52,397 nucleotides of DNA, from positions 1-52,397 of the forward strand of contig CAMBDY010000015.1 in the NCBI GenBank assembly GCA_945865525.1, written 5' to 3'. This DNA is from Nitrospira lenta. GTDB lineage: Bacteria; Nitrospirota; Nitrospiria; Nitrospirales; Nitrospiraceae. The translations under genes and the position numbers were made by a program. Positions within the stretch are counted from its first letter, which is position 1. Every line of letters starts with the position of its first letter. Of the stretch, positions 1-7,944 are shown in pieces. The notes under the pieces were generated by a model. The model worked only from the letters and a program-made list of their open reading frames with translations, did not search any database and had not been told where the DNA came from.

Positions 1-1040
1 GACTTCGTCTGTCCCTCGAACTGCGGATTCCGCACCTTGACGCTGACCACGGCGGTGAGTCCTTCGCGGACATCGTCGCCGGTGAGCGATTCGGTATCTT
101 TCTTCAGCAGTTCGTTGGCGTTCGCGTAGCTATTGATCGTGCGGGTAAGCGCAGCCTTAAACCCCACCAAGTGCGTACCGCCCTCCTTGGTGTTGATGTT
201 ATTCGCAAAAGAAAACAGGTTCTCAGCGTAACTGTCATTATATTGGAGCGCGACCTCCAAGATCATCTCCGGCTTTTCAACCTGTACATAAATCGGCTTG
301 TGCAACGGCATCTTCGCTTCATTTAGATGCTCAACAAACGAGACGATCCCGCCCTTGTACTTAAAGATTTGTTCCTTAACAGGTTCTTTCCGCTCGTCCT
401 TGAGCGTGATCTCGAGTCCCTTGTTCAGGAAGGCGAGCTCGCGCAGCCGCTGCGCCAGCACATCAAAGCTGAGCTCCAGCACCTCGAAAATCTGCCCATC
501 GGACTTGTAGGTGACCTTCGTGCCCCGGCGTTTGGTCTTGCCCGTCATCTTAAGCGGGGCGGTTGGCTTGCCCCGTTCATAGCGCTGTTCGAATACCTGG
601 CCGTCCTGCCAAATCTCCAGCTCAAGCCATTCGGACAGGGCGTTGACCACCGAAATCCCGACGCCGTGGAGCCCACCGGAGACCGTGTACGCCCCCTGCT
701 CAAACTTACCGCCCGCATGCAAGACCGTGAGCGCCACTTCAGCGGCGGATTTCTTTTGCGTGGAATGCATCCCGGCGGGAATACCACGGCCGTTATCCAC
801 GACTGTGACGCTGTCATCAATGTGGATTGTGACCTCGATTACCTCGCCGAATCCCGCCATATGTTCATCGACACTGTTGTCGACGACTTCATAGACGAGG
901 TGATGGAGGCCATCCACACCGGTGCTACCGATGTACATCGCCGGGCGTTTCCGCACGGCCTCCAGGCCCTCCAGCACTTTGATTTGATCCGCGCCGTAAC
1001 TCTCGATTTTCGATGTGGTCTCGCTATCGTTACTGGCCAT
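1..1040 (-). CDS. gyrB: DNA gyrase subunit B, N-terminal part (cut by window edge)
   Basis: This is the ATPase subunit of DNA gyrase, which introduces negative supercoils. About 346 codons are visible and the 3' end lies outside the window. Read on the minus strand it starts MASNDSETTSKIESYGADQI. It continues through typical GHKL ATPase motifs: EVVDNSVDE for the Mg/ATP site, the DNGRGIP loop, and a glycine-rich GGLHGVG lid around residues 110-120. The transducer domain begins after about residue 220, with NNINTKEGGTHLVGF. The ATG at 1040 fits the family start. The gene lies 67 bp downstream of dnaN in the same direction. A recF gene, often found between the two, is absent here. I am very confident in the family; GyrB is preferred over ParE because of the dnaA-dnaN context. 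Confidence 0.95.
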   Translation of the reverse strand, partial: MASNDSETTSKIESYGADQIKVLEGLEAVRKRPAMYIGSTGVDGLHHLVYEVVDNSVDEHMAGFGEVIEVTIHIDDSVTVVDNGRGIPAGMHSTQKKSAAEVALTVLHAGGKFEQGAYTVSGGLHGVGISVVNALSEWLELEIWQDGQVFEQRYERGKPTAPLKMTGKTKRRGTKVTYKSDGQIFEVLELSFDVLAQRLRELAFLNKGLEITLKDERKEPVKEQIFKYKGGIVSFVEHLNEAKMPLHKPIYVQVEKPEMILEVALQYNDSYAENLFSFANNINTKEGGTHLVGFKAALTRTINSYANANELLKKDTESLTGDDVREGLTAVVSVKVRNPQFEGQTK

Positions 1041-1107
1041 CAGTCTCCCGTTCAATAAGCCTTAAAGTTTCAGCGTTCAGTGGTTCACCACTAATCGCTG
1101 GACCTAG

Positions 1108-2235
1108 CTAGATTTTAATTGGCATCACGACACACTTGAACCCAGGACTCTCTGATTCCTGAATCAAACAGGGGCTTAACGGGTTGTCCATCTGCAGAGA
1201 GATCGTCTCTCCATCCATCACGCCCAGAACGTCTAGCAAATAGCGGGCATTGAACCCCGTGTTCAAGGCCTCCCCCTCGTACTGCGCCGCAAGCTCTTCC
1301 GTCGCTTCCCCGAAATCAGGACTGCTGGAGAACAAGGTCATCTGTCCTGTGGTAAACGACACTTTTACCGCGCTTGCCTTGTCACGGGACAGGACGGAAA
1401 CACGCCGGAGCGCGCTTTCCAACTCGTTACGGTTAACCCCGATCTTCCTGCCGGTTTCTTTCGGGACCACCTGCTGATAGTTGGGATAGTTTCCTTCCAT
1501 CAACCGCGAGGTCAGCAGCAGGCCGCTCTTCCGGAAGATCATGAGGTTTTTTGTAAATCCGATCAAGGGCTCGCCCTCGCCGCCTTCTTCCAACAGACGC
1601 TGCATCTCCTGCGCCGCCTTCTTTGGAATGATAGCCTTGATCTCTTGCGGAGCACCTTTGGCTCCGGCCTTTCCAAGTTCCTGCTCAGCCACCGCCAACC
1701 GATGTCCATCGGTGCCGACCAGCCGCAAGATCATTTTCTTCTCCGAGGTAATCAGGGTCACCAGCAACCCGTTGAGAATATAACGCGCGTCATTGTCCCC
1801 GGCTGCAAAAATAGTCTTCCGAATCAGTTCCAAAAATCCGGCCCCAGCGAGGGGAATGAGCCCTTCCCGTTCGATCGCTGGCAAGGCGGGATAGTCGGTG
1901 CTAGGGAGCCCCACGATCTTGAATTGGCTCTTGCCCGCTTGAATCGTCGTCCAGTTATTCTCACCCGAGGCGATCTCAATCTCACTAACCGTCAGTTCCT
2001 TAATGATCTCGTAAAGCTTTCTGGCCGAGATCGTGACCCCTCCAGCCTTCTCCACAGTGGCCTTATAGAGACCGCGCATACCGACCTCAAGGTCCGTGGC
2101 AACGATTTCCACCCCCTCCTGCTTGGCTTCGATCAAGATGTTCGAGAGGATTGGCATCGTGTTGCGTTTCTCCACGACACCTTGAACACGCTGGAGGCCC
2201 GTCAAGAGCTCAACTCGTCCCATACGCAGTTTCAT
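1108..2235 (-). CDS. dnaN: DNA polymerase III beta sliding clamp
   Basis: This is the 375-residue sliding clamp, close to the usual length of about 366. It forms the ring that tethers the replicative polymerase. The N-terminal VEKRNTMPILSNILIEA is a standard DnaN signature, and the three clamp domains follow. The C-terminus ends in VVMPIKI, typical of the last strand of the clamp (MPMRL in E. coli). An AGGGGAAAG ribosome-binding site lies about eight bases before the ATG. The gene is 25 bp downstream of dnaA on the same strand, so the two are probably cotranscribed. Confidence 0.97.
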   Translation of the reverse strand: MKLRMGRVELLTGLQRVQGVVEKRNTMPILSNILIEAKQEGVEIVATDLEVGMRGLYKATVEKAGGVTISARKLYEIIKELTVSEIEIASGENNWTTIQAGKSQFKIVGLPSTDYPALPAIEREGLIPLAGAGFLELIRKTIFAAGDNDARYILNGLLVTLITSEKKMILRLVGTDGHRLAVAEQELGKAGAKGAPQEIKAIIPKKAAQEMQRLLEEGGEGEPLIGFTKNLMIFRKSGLLLTSRLMEGNYPNYQQVVPKETGRKIGVNRNELESALRRVSVLSRDKASAVKVSFTTGQMTLFSSSPDFGEATEELAAQYEGEALNTGFNARYLLDVLGVMDGETISLQMDNPLSPCLIQESESPGFKCVVMPIKI

Positions 2236-2260
2236 AATATCTTTCCCCTTCGCGCGTGGT

Positions 2261-3598
2261 TCACCCTCGCAAGATCTGCTCCTTTAAGCTGTCCAACGTG
2301 GCACTCAATGCGCTATCGCTATCTTTTGCTTTAATGATCTGTTTACAGGCATGGATGATGGTCGTGTGATCTTTGCCCCCAAACTGCCGTCCAATTTCAG
2401 GATAGGAAGAGTCTGTAAGCTCCCGGCAGAGATACATGGCAATCTGTCTCGGATGCACAAGCATTTTACTCCGGCGACGGGACTTTAGGTCGGAAATCTT
2501 TACCTGGAAGCGCGCACCCACCGTTTCCTGAATATCGTCCATGGACACGATCTTTCTCTTGGTGCCAATCAAATCTCGGAGCACGTTCTTGGCCATCTCC
2601 AGCGTGATCGTTTGGCCGATCAGGGAAGCATAGGCACCAAGCCGTACCAGCGACCCCTCGAGCTCGCGAATATTGCTTTTCATCGTGACCGCGAGAAACT
2701 GGACTACATCTTCCGGCAACCTAACGCCTTCATCCTCAGACTTTTTCCGTAAGATGGCAACGCGGGTTTCCACGTCCGGTGTCTGGATGTCCGCGATCAG
2801 GCCCCACTCAAACCGTGACCGCAGCCGCTCCTCAATATCTGGCATGTTCTTGGGAAAGCGATCGCTCGAGAGGACCACCTGCTTGTGCGCTTCATAGAGG
2901 GCATTAAACGTGTGGAAAAATTCTTCCTGCGTCCGTTCCTTGCCGGTCAAGAATTGAATGTCATCGATCATTAACATATCTATGTGGCGGTACCGTTTTC
3001 GCAGATCCGGCATCTTGTCGTAGCGAATAGAGTTGATGACCTCGTTTGTAAACTGCTCGGTCGTCAAATAGGCAATGCGGAGATCTGTCCGTTCCGCCAC
3101 ATAATTGCCAATAGCGTTCAAGAGGTGAGTCTTTCCCAGCCCTGTTTCCCCATAGATAAAGAGCGGGTTATAGGCTTTCGTCGGCTTCTCCGCAACCGCC
3201 ATACAGGCCGCATGGGCAAACTGGTTTCCCGCGCCTACCACAAAGCTATCAAAGGTATATTTAGGATTGAGCTGGTTGCCCCGTTTGAGCCGGGCTCCAG
3301 GGGCTCGGGGGCTCACTATAGTAGATTTTCCACCCGTCTCAGGCTGGTCCGTCGATTGCTTGAGAGAGACGGCGAACGTAATTGTAGTTTCCTCACCGCC
3401 CCTAGCGGTAGAGATCGCTTCAACCAAGAGAAGCCCATAATGCTCGCCGAGCCAGTCCATGAAGAATTTATTTGGGACCCCCAGGTGAGCCTTGGAACCC
3501 TCAATTCTTTCAAGATGAATTGGCGTGAACCATGTATCGTAAGCCTGCCTTGGCACTTTGCTTTGGATATAAACCAACGCGTCTTGCCAAATAGCCAT
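2261..3598 (-). CDS. dnaA: Chromosomal replication initiator DnaA
   Basis: DnaA is the AAA+ initiator that binds DnaA boxes and opens the origin. Domain I starts MAIWQDALVYIQ, which is why I chose the start at 3598; in-frame ATG (3607) and GTG (3616) codons lie just upstream and none has a strong Shine-Dalgarno. Walker A is GETGLGKTH, Walker B is MLMIDDIQF, and the arginine-finger region is RLRSRFEWGL. The C-terminal domain IV has the DnaA signature GGKDHTTIIHACKQI, which reads the DnaA box. At about 445 residues it matches the family. It is transcribed away from the AT-rich region at 3617-3940, the likely oriC and autoregulatory leader. Confidence 0.97.
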   Translation of the reverse strand: MAIWQDALVYIQSKVPRQAYDTWFTPIHLERIEGSKAHLGVPNKFFMDWLGEHYGLLLVEAISTARGGEETTITFAVSLKQSTDQPETGGKSTIVSPRAPGARLKRGNQLNPKYTFDSFVVGAGNQFAHAACMAVAEKPTKAYNPLFIYGETGLGKTHLLNAIGNYVAERTDLRIAYLTTEQFTNEVINSIRYDKMPDLRKRYRHIDMLMIDDIQFLTGKERTQEEFFHTFNALYEAHKQVVLSSDRFPKNMPDIEERLRSRFEWGLIADIQTPDVETRVAILRKKSEDEGVRLPEDVVQFLAVTMKSNIRELEGSLVRLGAYASLIGQTITLEMAKNVLRDLIGTKRKIVSMDDIQETVGARFQVKISDLKSRRRSKMLVHPRQIAMYLCRELTDSSYPEIGRQFGGKDHTTIIHACKQIIKAKDSDSALSATLDSLKEQILRG

Positions 3599-3647
3599 AC
3601 TAGTCATTATTGCCACACCACTCTTTACTCGCAGACCTATTCATGCC

Positions 3648-3656
3648 TGTGGATAA
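3648..3656 (-). promoter_or_regulatory. Perfect DnaA box in putative oriC
   Basis: TGTGGATAA is the complement of the consensus TTATCCACA. It lies about 50 bp upstream of the chosen dnaA start, where it could serve both origin function and dnaA autoregulation. Confidence 0.7.
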
Positions 3657-3866
3657 CCTGTTTTTCGGATTGTCTGTCTTTCTTGAATCTAAACTATTCC
3701 ACCTTAAAGGAGCGGGCGCTAATAATTTACCACCACAATTCACACAATTTACCTACTCTTTATGCAAGGGTTATCTAGAGCAAACCCCCTACTGTCTTCA
3801 CATGGACAGTGCGTGGGATTATCCATAAATTCAAGGTCTTAACTCCTACCAACAATATTCACAACC

Positions 3867-3884
3867 CTTACTCTTACTCTTACT
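3867..3884. repeat. Three tandem CTTACT hexamers in oriC
   Basis: Three exact copies of CTTACT lie directly after the near-consensus DnaA box at 3855-3863 and before the AT-rich putative unwinding element. Short periodic motifs at this position can act as single-strand DnaA contact sites (DnaA-trio-like). That role is inference here because the period is six rather than three. Confidence 0.5.
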
Positions 3885-3940
3885 CCGATGACTAACTCTT
3901 TCTTCTTTATAATAAATTAGAATAAGAACCGTGAATATAT

Positions 3941-4114
3941 TTATATAACAATGACCTGTTCCGATGAGAATATTTTCTCAATCAGGTCGTCATACGAAAA
4001 CCCACTCATCGCTGCAATAGACTCAAGCGAAATAACGGTCATATCTGACTCAGGTGCATGAAAAAGCGAAGAAGAGATCTGGCCTGGTCGTTGTCGGAGG
4101 AGATAAAGCATCAT
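3941..4114 (-). CDS. Small DsrH/TusB-like protein (57 aa)
   Basis: This short gene encodes 57 residues starting MMLYLLRQRPGQ and ending SEQVIVI. A good ribosome-binding site (AAGGGG) lies about nine bases upstream, and the start is only 14 bp after the stop of the DsrF-like gene. It is the third gene of a cluster in the order DsrE-like, DsrF-like, this gene, which matches tusD-tusC-tusB. The start (MLYLL) and the acidic-then-hydrophobic end (YDDLIEKIF...QVIVI) resemble DsrH/TusB, although it is shorter than TusB (about 95 residues). It has no cysteine, so it cannot carry persulfide like active TusB-type proteins. The gene is probably real; the family assignment is tentative. Confidence 0.6.
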   Translation of the reverse strand: MMLYLLRQRPGQISSSLFHAPESDMTVISLESIAAMSGFSYDDLIEKIFSSEQVIVI

Positions 4115-4128
4115 ACGAATAACCCCTT

Positions 4129-4470
4129 CTAAAACACGAGACTTCTATCCATCGTTCGAATTAACTGCCGAATTTCATCAGCAGTACGAATTGTTATCGA
4201 AAAACTATCAGACCAGTTATTTATGTCGACTCCCGGTTCAATAATAAAGGGAATGGATAGATGTTTAAATGAAGGAAGGTATTTTTCGAGGACATCTACA
4301 CCTAGAATCTCCTCAGTGTCTTTCATTAAAAGACGGGAAGCTAAACCTAAAAGGAAGACGGTCGTTTCATGGTCTCCAGCGCGAAGACCCAGCGCAACAC
4401 GAAGGGCTTCAACGGGGCGAGCCGTAAGAAAAGGGTCTTCTGAAATCACCACAGCAATACGTTTCGACAT
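4129..4470 (-). CDS. DsrF/TusC-like sulfur-relay family protein
   Basis: A 113-residue protein starting MSKRIAVVISEDPF and ending RTMDRSLVF, closely resembling the start (KRIAFVFS) and end (NYDVILRF) of E. coli TusC. The DsrE/F/H fold carries sulfur in tRNA 2-thiouridine synthesis or in dissimilatory sulfur metabolism. No cysteine is present, as in non-catalytic DsrF/TusC-type subunits. It sits between a DsrE-like gene and a DsrH-like gene on the same strand. The leader before the ATG is U-rich and has no Shine-Dalgarno. The fold family is likely; the exact partner and pathway are unknown. Confidence 0.65.
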   Translation of the reverse strand: MSKRIAVVISEDPFLTARPVEALRVALGLRAGDHETTVFLLGLASRLLMKDTEEILGVDVLEKYLPSFKHLSIPFIIEPGVDINNWSDSFSITIRTADEIRQLIRTMDRSLVF

Positions 4471-4497
4471 AAAAACTAAAAACTATAAAAACAACGC

Positions 4498-4818
4498 TTA
4501 CGTAAACGCAAGAAAACGATCACAGCGATCAATAATTCCAGACAACACAACCAATCCGGACAATGAAACCCTCGAGTCGACAGTAGCGGTTGCCACACCA
4601 TGCTGTTGACACCCATAGGCACAGACGGACAGTTTCACCCCAGCATCGATTAAGCCAACATAACGTGCGTCCGTGACCACCTGGACCCCCTCATCAAGAA
4701 GGTATAAATAAACCTCAACGCCAGAACGAAGTGCGGCATGAGCCAACTGAAGAACAGTTTCAACGCTGGGATGAGAAGGGGCTGTGGATAACAAAAGACC
4801 GAGTTTGCGATTTGCCAT
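4498..4818 (-). CDS. DsrE/TusD-like sulfurtransferase family protein
   Basis: A 106-residue DsrE-family protein. It begins MANRKLGLLLSTAPSHPSVE and ends LVVLSGIIDRCDRFLAF, which parallels TusD ([20 protein letters not shown]). A cysteine lies in LSVCAYGCQQHGV, equivalent to the persulfide-carrying Cys of TusD/DsrE in ICVAAALRRGV. It is the first gene of a DsrE-DsrF-DsrH ordered trio and is preceded by a plausible promoter (4875-4903). Its base composition is more AT-rich than the genes around it, and a perfect DnaA box lies inside its start region (4783-4791). The family call is good; whether it serves tRNA thiolation or another sulfur relay is unknown. Confidence 0.7.
   Translation of the reverse strand: MANRKLGLLLSTAPSHPSVETVLQLAHAALRSGVEVYLYLLDEGVQVVTDARYVGLIDAGVKLSVCAYGCQQHGVATATVDSRVSLSGLVVLSGIIDRCDRFLAFT
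4783..4791 (-). promoter_or_regulatory. Perfect DnaA box inside the DsrE-like gene
   Basis: TGTGGATAA (complement TTATCCACA) lies in the N-terminal coding region of the DsrE-like gene, about 1.1 kb from the perfect box beside dnaA. It may be a chance match or an outlying DnaA-binding site. Confidence 0.4.
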
Positions 4819-4874
4819 AAAAATAAAACAAATAAATTAATACAATCAATAACTTATAGATTTTAGCAATTACG

Positions 4875-4903
4875 ATCGTACGGGGTTTTATAGGTAAAGT
4901 CAA
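4875..4903 (-). promoter_or_regulatory. Predicted sigma70-type promoter for the DsrE/F/H-like cluster
   Basis: On the minus strand, TTGACT (4903-4898) and TACGAT (4880-4875) are separated by exactly 17 bases. They lie between hisS and the DsrE-like start, pointing at the latter. The -10 matches consensus at four of six positions. This is a prediction from sequence only. Confidence 0.4.
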
Positions 4904-4921
4904 TTCAAAAAATATGAGTTT

Positions 4922-6187
4922 TTACGAGGAGATAGTGCGAGATTGCAGGAGGGAGGCAAGGCCAATTAAAGGGAGGTCTTCCTGGGCTTTAGACTCCAAA
5001 TTACGGAGGATGACGGAGCCACGATTTACTTCATCATCGCCCAAAAGAATGGCATATCGGCACTTCGATCGATCAGCTTGACGTAAATGGGCCTTGAGCG
5101 TAGTGGCGCGATAATCACACTGGGTCGATAGGCCCAATCGGCGAAGCTCGTCGAGCAGGACGAGTCCGAGCTTTGCACCATTCTCGCCGAAGGCCGCGAC
5201 ATAATAGAGACATTCATTAAGTGAGGTCGAGGCTGTCTCCGGGAGCATCAACGACACACGTTCAAGTCCGACCGCAAACCCAATAGCTGGAACAGAGGGT
5301 CCGCCGAGCGTTTCCACTAGTCCGTCATAGCGGCCACCGGCGCCAACCGCGTTTTGCGCGCCTAAATGGGTCGAGGTAATTTCAAAGCTCGTCAAGCAAT
5401 AGTAGTCGAGCCCTCGCACTAAACGAGGATTCAGCGTGTAGGGCACCCCGATCGCCTCGAGGCCAGCCAGAACTAGATCGAAATGGGCGCGGGCTTCCGG
5501 CGCGAGATGGTCGGTCAGCCTGGGAGCCGACTCGGTCGCGGTCCGGCATTCCAGTATCTTGCAATCCAATACGCGTAGAGGATTTGTTTCCATCCGGCGC
5601 CGACAGTTGGCGCAGAGACTGGCTTCCTGTTGTGCGAGGAATGCGAGGAGAGTCGGTTTGTAGGCTGCCCGGTCGCCGGTGTTGCCCAAACTATTGATCT
5701 CGAGCGTCAGATCCGGCAAGCCCAAATCTGAGAGCAGGTGCCAAAGCAGGGCGATAGCCTCGACGTCCACGCGCGGATCCGCCGTGCCGAACGACTCGAT
5801 GCCGAATTGATGGAATTGTCTGAGCCGTCCGGCCTGGGGCCGCTCGTGGCGGAACATCGGCCCGATGTAAAAATATTTCTGCGGAAGGGGATCGGCCGCC
5901 CGATTATGTTCAATAAAGGCGCGGACCGTACCAGCGGTGCCTTCTGGGCGCAAAGTTAGCGAGGTTCCGTCTCGGTCCGGGAAGGTATACATTTCCTTTT
6001 CGACGATGTCCGTCGTCGCCCCGATACTTCTGGCAAAGAGCGCGGTCAGCTCGAAGATGGGGATTCGGATCTCCTGATACCCATAGCAAAGCGCCCAGCG
6101 CCGGGCCGTCTCCTCGATGAAACGCCACCGAGGCGTCTCCTCCGGTAGGGTATCCTTAACACCCTTGATGCCTTTGATAGTGTCCAT
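4922..6187 (-). CDS. hisS: Histidyl-tRNA synthetase
   Basis: This class II aminoacyl-tRNA synthetase charges tRNA-His. The 421-residue length is standard. It opens with IKGIKGVKDTLP (family form: ...RGxxDxLP). Motif 2 is visible as YIGPMFRHERPQAGRLRQFHQFG, and the HisA signatures are LVRGLDYY and GAGGRYDGL. The C-terminal anticodon-binding domain follows from about residue 325. Just upstream (6188-6444) lies a decayed repeat and a small hairpin. The gene reads towards the DsrE-like trio and is followed by that cluster's own promoter. Confidence 0.97.
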   Translation of the reverse strand: MDTIKGIKGVKDTLPEETPRWRFIEETARRWALCYGYQEIRIPIFELTALFARSIGATTDIVEKEMYTFPDRDGTSLTLRPEGTAGTVRAFIEHNRAADPLPQKYFYIGPMFRHERPQAGRLRQFHQFGIESFGTADPRVDVEAIALLWHLLSDLGLPDLTLEINSLGNTGDRAAYKPTLLAFLAQQEASLCANCRRRMETNPLRVLDCKILECRTATESAPRLTDHLAPEARAHFDLVLAGLEAIGVPYTLNPRLVRGLDYYCLTSFEITSTHLGAQNAVGAGGRYDGLVETLGGPSVPAIGFAVGLERVSLMLPETASTSLNECLYYVAAFGENGAKLGLVLLDELRRLGLSTQCDYRATTLKAHLRQADRSKCRYAILLGDDEVNRGSVILRNLESKAQEDLPLIGLASLLQSRTISS

Positions 6188-6201
6188 ATTCAGGGAACGT
6201 T

Positions 6202-6330
6202 TAGCAGGATGCTGAAAAGGCTCGCCTTCTTTGCGCTCGCCTCGAAAGGACTCTTAATGTAGCTAGGGGCTACACCCCCAGTGCTTCCATCTGCCATGGC
6301 TTTGCTGACGGCCACCTTAGCGATGGGATG
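6202..6330. repeat. Decayed copy of a dispersed ~125-bp inverted-repeat element
   Basis: The left end (from 6202, TAGCAGGATGCTGAAAA) matches the end of the element at 49963-50088 at about 20 of 24 positions. It also matches 38119-38136 at 17 of 18. The distal part (about 6300-6330) is diverged, so the right boundary is approximate. It contains a perfect six-base hairpin (TGTAGC, loop TAGGG, GCTACA) at 6258-6274. It fills the gap between the divergent genes hisS and thyX-like, which otherwise holds nothing recognisable. Confidence 0.5.
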
Positions 6331-6444
6331 AGGGCAAGTCAATGCAGGGCAACAGCTCACACGTCACTTGTTCTGTGTCAATTTGGTTCCGAACCAACAT
6401 TTAAGGTATAGTTCCCGACTTGTCAGGAGCTCCGTAGAAATCAT

Positions 6445-7929
6445 ATGAGCACAGATCAACCAACCCGTCGCGTCATCGCACTGGCGCCGATGCCTCCGGA
6501 AAAATCGGCCTATGCCCTGGCCCGGTACAGCCGCTCACCGGATTCAATTGAGAGCAGCCTCCGTTGGGTCCATGGCCATTCGGCCGAAAAGTTCTGGGAC
6601 CAGTTCTACTTCGATTACGGCCATGCCTCTATTGCCGATCTGGGTCACGTTATCATCTGTTTCGAAGAGATCTCCGAACTCGCGGCGATCAAGCTTGAAG
6701 ACGAGCCCCTGTGGGACGGCCAGGCGAAGTCGAGTCGGTATCAGAACTTCATATCCGGCGCCTGGTTCGTTCCTGATTCCATCCGAGGGACTGAGACGGA
6801 GGGTACCTACCAGGGCATTCTCCGCAGCCTCGGCGAGGTCTACAAGCTCTTACACCAACCCCTGATTCAATTTATTTCGGAACGCGAACCGTGCCCTGAG
6901 TCGATGAAACCAGCTGACTATCAACGAACGATCGCCGCGCGGGCGTTTGACGTAACGCGCTATCTTCTGCCCCTTGCAGCGAAGACGAACGTCGGGCAAG
7001 TCGTGAGCATCAGGACCTTGGAGAAACAAATCACCAGACTCTTATCGTCGCAATTGCCGGAACTGCATGCGACCGGAGTCGATCTTAAGGATGCGTGCCA
7101 ACGTTCACCCCAGAATCTCTGGGGCGAACTCTGTGGTCAGCCTGGCGCGCAGGAGCCCCTTGCGCCGACGCTGGCGCGCCATGCCAAGGCGAACAGCTAT
7201 CAAGCGTCGGTTTATCTGGATCTAGCTAAATATGCGAAGGCCGCGCTCATGGGAACAGGACTGGATCAGCCGGCCTCCTGGAGCGAACCGGAACCGGTGG
7301 ACCTTATCGAGTCCCACGACCCCATCGACGAAATCGTTACGACCCTGCTGTACCGCGTCTCTCACGCGCCCTATCGGAATATCCTAGCGGTTGTCCGCAC
7401 CTGGACGGAGAAGCAGAAACAGGACACCCTCGACGTCGCCATGAGCGCGCGTGGCCCCTACGATGAACTCATTAAAGAATTCCGCAGCGGCTACGCCTTC
7501 ACGTTTGACGTGTTAATGGATATCGGGGGCTGGCGCGATATGCATCGGCACCGGCGCTGTCAGCAGATCCAGCAGAACTTTACGACGGTGCACGGCTATG
7601 ATGTCCCGCCACTGCTGGTGCAGGCGGGATTGGATCGGGAGTACCGGCAGGCAATGGACGCGGTCCGTTCAGATATCGAGCAGCTTAAGAAGATTAGCGC
7701 AGAGGGATCGCTTTACGCTACGCCTTTCGGCTTCAAGGTCCGTTGCCTTTTCAAGATGGACTATGCCGAAGCTGAGTACATTGCGCGAATCCGTTCCGGT
7801 GTGAAGGGCCACTGGTCCTACCGGACTATCGCCTGGCTGATGAAACAAAAAATCGCCACCCGCTATCCCCTGCTCGGAGATCGCATGCAGGCCACCTCGC
7901 CCGACATCGAGGACACTCTCACCAGATAG
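6445..7929 (+). CDS. Long two-part ThyX-like (FAD-dependent thymidylate synthase family) protein
   Basis: A 494-residue protein, twice the length of canonical ThyX (about 220-250). ThyX methylates dUMP using methylene-tetrahydrofolate and FAD. The N-terminal half has YGHASIADLGHV, like the ThyX GHxSxxEH element, and AKSSRYQNF, like the end of the ThyX motif (ExSxRY), but it lacks RHR. The C-terminal half has FDVLMDIGGWRDMHRHRRCQ, which carries the RHR, but the serine of RHRx7S is missing. The two halves therefore look like a duplicated ThyX fold with complementary partial motifs. A TPR gene follows 15 bp downstream in the same direction. Family membership is solid; thymidylate synthase activity is uncertain. 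Confidence 0.75.
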   Translation: MSTDQPTRRVIALAPMPPEKSAYALARYSRSPDSIESSLRWVHGHSAEKFWDQFYFDYGHASIADLGHVIICFEEISELAAIKLEDEPLWDGQAKSSRYQNFISGAWFVPDSIRGTETEGTYQGILRSLGEVYKLLHQPLIQFISEREPCPESMKPADYQRTIAARAFDVTRYLLPLAAKTNVGQVVSIRTLEKQITRLLSSQLPELHATGVDLKDACQRSPQNLWGELCGQPGAQEPLAPTLARHAKANSYQASVYLDLAKYAKAALMGTGLDQPASWSEPEPVDLIESHDPIDEIVTTLLYRVSHAPYRNILAVVRTWTEKQKQDTLDVAMSARGPYDELIKEFRSGYAFTFDVLMDIGGWRDMHRHRRCQQIQQNFTTVHGYDVPPLLVQAGLDREYRQAMDAVRSDIEQLKKISAEGSLYATPFGFKVRCLFKMDYAEAEYIARIRSGVKGHWSYRTIAWLMKQKIATRYPLLGDRMQATSPDIEDTLTR

Positions 7930-7944
7930 ACTAGGCCGACTCCG

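Larger units (their letters stand above)
3617..3940. other. Putative chromosomal origin (oriC) / dnaA leader
   Basis: This AT-rich non-coding stretch lies between dnaA and a small DsrH-like gene. It has one perfect DnaA box, TGTGGATAA, at 3648-3656. Weaker boxes are TTATCCATA at 3819-3827 and ATATTCACA at 3855-3863, each one mismatch from TTATNCACA. Three tandem CTTACT hexamers follow at 3867-3884, then a very AT-rich run at about 3897-3950 that could be the unwinding element. The order of boxes, short repeats and AT-rich DNA beside dnaA is the usual bacterial origin layout. The assignment is by pattern and position only. Confidence 0.7.

Noticed and set aside
3617-4920. Horizontal acquisition of the AT-rich origin-proximal block
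   Set aside because: AT-richness is expected around oriC, and no integrase, repeat pair or att-like site frames the block.
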